NCBI GenBank assembly: GCA_016709575.1
Contig: JADJMM010000007.1
Span: 62,001-126,000 of the forward strand
DNA from: Sphingobacteriaceae bacterium
GTDB taxonomy: Bacteria > Bacteroidota > Bacteroidia > B-17B0 > Aurantibacillaceae
DNA length: 64,000 nt
Reading direction: 5' to 3'
A model generated the notes under the pieces. That model did no database searches. It was not told where the DNA came from and saw nothing but the letters and a program-made list of their open reading frames with translations. This document shows, one piece after another, positions 62,103-64,000 of the stretch; position 1 is the stretch's first letter, and the number at the start of each line of letters is the position of its first letter. Made by a program: the position numbers and the translations under genes.

Positions 62103-62117
62103 CCGCCTTTTCGGCGG
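62103..62117. other. GC-rich hairpin in the 245-bp gap upstream of the type IIG gene
   Basis: CCGCC-TTTTC-GGCGG, with an outer GGCC/GGCC pairing. No T run follows, so it is not a classical terminator. Nothing else was recognised between 61924 and 62168 apart from a short ACGG...CCGT pairing near 62018-62034. Confidence 0.35.
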
Positions 62118-62168
62118 AACGGCCTATAACTTAAATAGCTTTTCTTATGTTAAAGGCAAAATATGTTT

Positions 62169-63923
62169 TTAATCGTTCGAGCAAGCGTTCATGTACAATG
62201 TTTGCAAGAAAAGTTTTTTTTTGTTTAGCAGACTAATATCTTCTGAACCGAAAGAAACAAGTTTCTTATCTTTCCTTCAATATTTACACCAGCATGTAAT
62301 TGTTGGTGGTTTGCTACATTGTATAGATCACCCGCAGTTTTTTCAATAAATATCAGTCTCGGATTCGGTTCGCCTTCTGGTGTAACAAAACGATACGTCT
62401 CTATTGAGTCGATTCTTGCTCTATCCACGGCGACGACAACGAAATCATAAGTATGGAAGAAGGAAAGGCTTTTTTCGATATTAGGAAATTAATAAACACT
62501 ATATCATTATAAGCAGACGGTAATGCTTCAAAGCACTTTTTAAGCCTTTCAAACTTTTCACTTTCAGATAAAGATTTAACACCATAAATATTCTTGGTAA
62601 TTTCTGCGTGCCCGATTGGAAAGGGTTTTCTTATTTCGTGTGTATCTGTATTAATTAGAAAACCAAGAGACTTTAAAATTTTGAGTACGTCATATTTTTG
62701 TGACATTAATTTGATATTATCTTGCTTTACAAAAGGAAGATTTAAACTATCGTTAATTTCTTTTGCAAAAAGGCGAGTATTAATATTATCTATATTAAAT
62801 AGAGGCCCTTTTATTAACTCTTTATGTTTAGAAAGAATTTTATGTACATTTTGAAAAAGCGTATCTGTTATTGCGACAATAACATCTTGAATTTTATATT
62901 CGTCTTTAATAGGCAATCCCATCAAATAGTGATATTCATATATAAAAGAAAAAGGCTCTTTCGCTTATCAAAGTGTTATTGATAGATTCAAGTTTATGAT
63001 GTTCCAAAAATTTGAACACATCCTCTTTAATAGTTTCATATGCAAATTCACTAGGACGCTGTAGAATTGGGTTTTCCTCTGAGAAATAATATAACTTAAA
63101 GAGGTCGTTGAGCGACATTGAGTTTGAGTCAGCAAATTTTTTTATCTGCGTAATATTTTTTGTGTATAAGATCGGATAAAGCGATAAAACAGCATTAGTG
63201 TGGGCAAAATCTGAGTACCCTAACCCAAATTTCCAAACAGTTGGATATATAAAGGATTTCATGTGATCAAAATCATGGTCCCATGCGTGATTCAGATAAT
63301 CTAAGAATTTGTGAATTTCAATAATAACATTTTCGTTAGATTCAGGCAAACCAACTGTATTTTCTAATGCTTGAACTTGATTGCGTAAATCGGTAATTTG
63401 TTTTTGAGAAATCAAAGAGTCGTTATAAAATTTGGCATGATTCTCAACAATTTCTTGCCATTTATCTAAATAAGCTAAATCTGATTTTGAAATTTTGTTT
63501 TCTATTGAATATCTACATTAATCGAATCGTTCTCTTCTGGAATTATGTTATCAAGCTCTTCTATGACCGCTTTAGTCATGTGTTTCCAATAAGCACAGCA
63601 ATTCTTTTGATCTACAACAATCAGGATTACAGGTTGCACACTTCTATGACAATAAGACAAAAAACCTAGTTTGCATTGATGTTTTGGAGTTAGGGCATTT
63701 TTTTCTTTTAGAGTTTTTACCTTGAATTTGAATTTCTCCAACAGGTATGCTTAATGAGCTTGCTAAAGTAATTCGACCATCGATATTTGGAAATTTGTCG
63801 CCAACCGAAATCTCAGGCTTGGCTCTTTTGTTATCAGATATAATTAAGAGTAGTAATAGATTCCCTATCCTTATCGTCATTGTTTGCAAAACCCGAAGGC
63901 TCTGTATCTAATATCTTACCCAT
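62169..63923 (-). CDS. DUF4365-domain protein (several frameshifts)
   Basis: ~585 aa from ATG 63921-63923 (MGKILDTEPSGFANNDDKD). The N-terminal ~150 residues match DUF4365: ISVGDKFPNIDGRITLASSL, IPVGEIQIQVKTLKEK, FLSYCHRSVQPVILIVVDQK and CAYWKHMTKAVIEEL, a nuclease-like fold common in defence loci. The rest is helical (ALENTVGLPESNENVIIEIH, LLNTDTHEIRKPFPIGHAEI-like) with a final beta-rich segment HTYDFVVVAVDRARIDSIET. Indels are near 63850, 63720, 63480, 62930, 62470 and 62265. The C-terminal limit at 62169 assumes the last shift. It precedes the type IIG gene in the same direction. Confidence 0.6.
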
Positions 63924-64000
63924 AAGTTTAAAATTACAAAAAAATAACAAATACCATGCTGCCGCGGTTTGCGCTTCTGACTGACCATGGAGATGCGCAT
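63924..64000. other. Right window edge, upstream of the DUF4365 gene
   Basis: The first 33 bases are AT-rich and probably hold the DUF4365 leader. The last ~43 bases are clearly richer in G and C than any neighbour and show no recognisable feature. Confidence 0.3.

Overview
The window is AT-rich and comes from the chromosome of a member of the Bacteroidota. The supporting evidence is lineage-typical genes: type IX secretion (T9SS) sorting tails, DUF3098-UppP-TruB synteny, DUF4292, DUF4296 and DUF6089 proteins, an OmpH/Skp-BamA-UppS cluster, a Bacteroidota MutA/MutB pair, GldL/GldM-like proteins, and TAnnTTTG promoter boxes. The family or genus cannot be fixed from this window. Many long genes (dxs, metH, mutB, nadD, the type IIG enzyme) are cut by single-base indels, mostly in homopolymers. 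Several of these are normally essential, so most breaks look like uncorrected long-read errors. I annotate such genes at their reconstructed extents and note where the frame changes.

Region 1-32 kb is core genome. A lipid-linked sugar and GDP-fucose block (WecA-like, RemB/Wzi-like porin, fcl, gmd) precedes a seven-gene rightward envelope operon: DUF3098, uppP, truB, sugar nucleotidyltransferase, TPR lipoprotein, DUF4292 lipoprotein and EnvC-like M23. A leftward outer-membrane assembly cluster follows: three OmpH/Skp genes, bamA, uppS and DUF6089. Then come an MBL-fold hydrolase, a lipoprotein, dxs, a polysaccharide O-acetylation block (AlgX-like, MBOAT, GH16-like lipoprotein) and a ~2,050-residue alpha-2-macroglobulin.

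Region 32-46 kb is metabolism plus a motor-like pair. It holds a B12-dependent methylmalonyl-CoA mutase operon, a T9SS-exported beta-helix protein, and a SAM-I riboswitch with terminator controlling a methyltransferase and B12-dependent metH. The riboswitch aptamer is enlarged by an 8-bp-period repeat. Next are two adjacent leftward membrane proteins that look like GldL modules fused to a GldM N-terminus, preceded by a PadR-regulator stub. A hairpin-rich repeat and nadD follow.

Region 46.9-53.1 kb is an integron-type cassette array. Five attC-like imperfect palindromes separate small unrelated genes, all on the minus strand: a DUF6843-like membrane protein, a small soluble protein, a T9SS-exported protein, an SMR drug-efflux pump and a lipoprotein. 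A tyrosine recombinase without the IntI-specific insertion lies at the distal end and points into the array. About 1.1 kb without genes follows, then two small plus-strand genes, one of them with duplicated HU-like half-domains.

Region 55.3-64 kb is a leftward defence island: a DUF4365 protein, a type IIG restriction-modification enzyme, a small helical protein, a long prokaryotic Argonaute with a catalytically dead PIWI domain, and a SIR2 NADase-type effector. The last three gene junctions are overlapping or very tight, which suggests one transcript.
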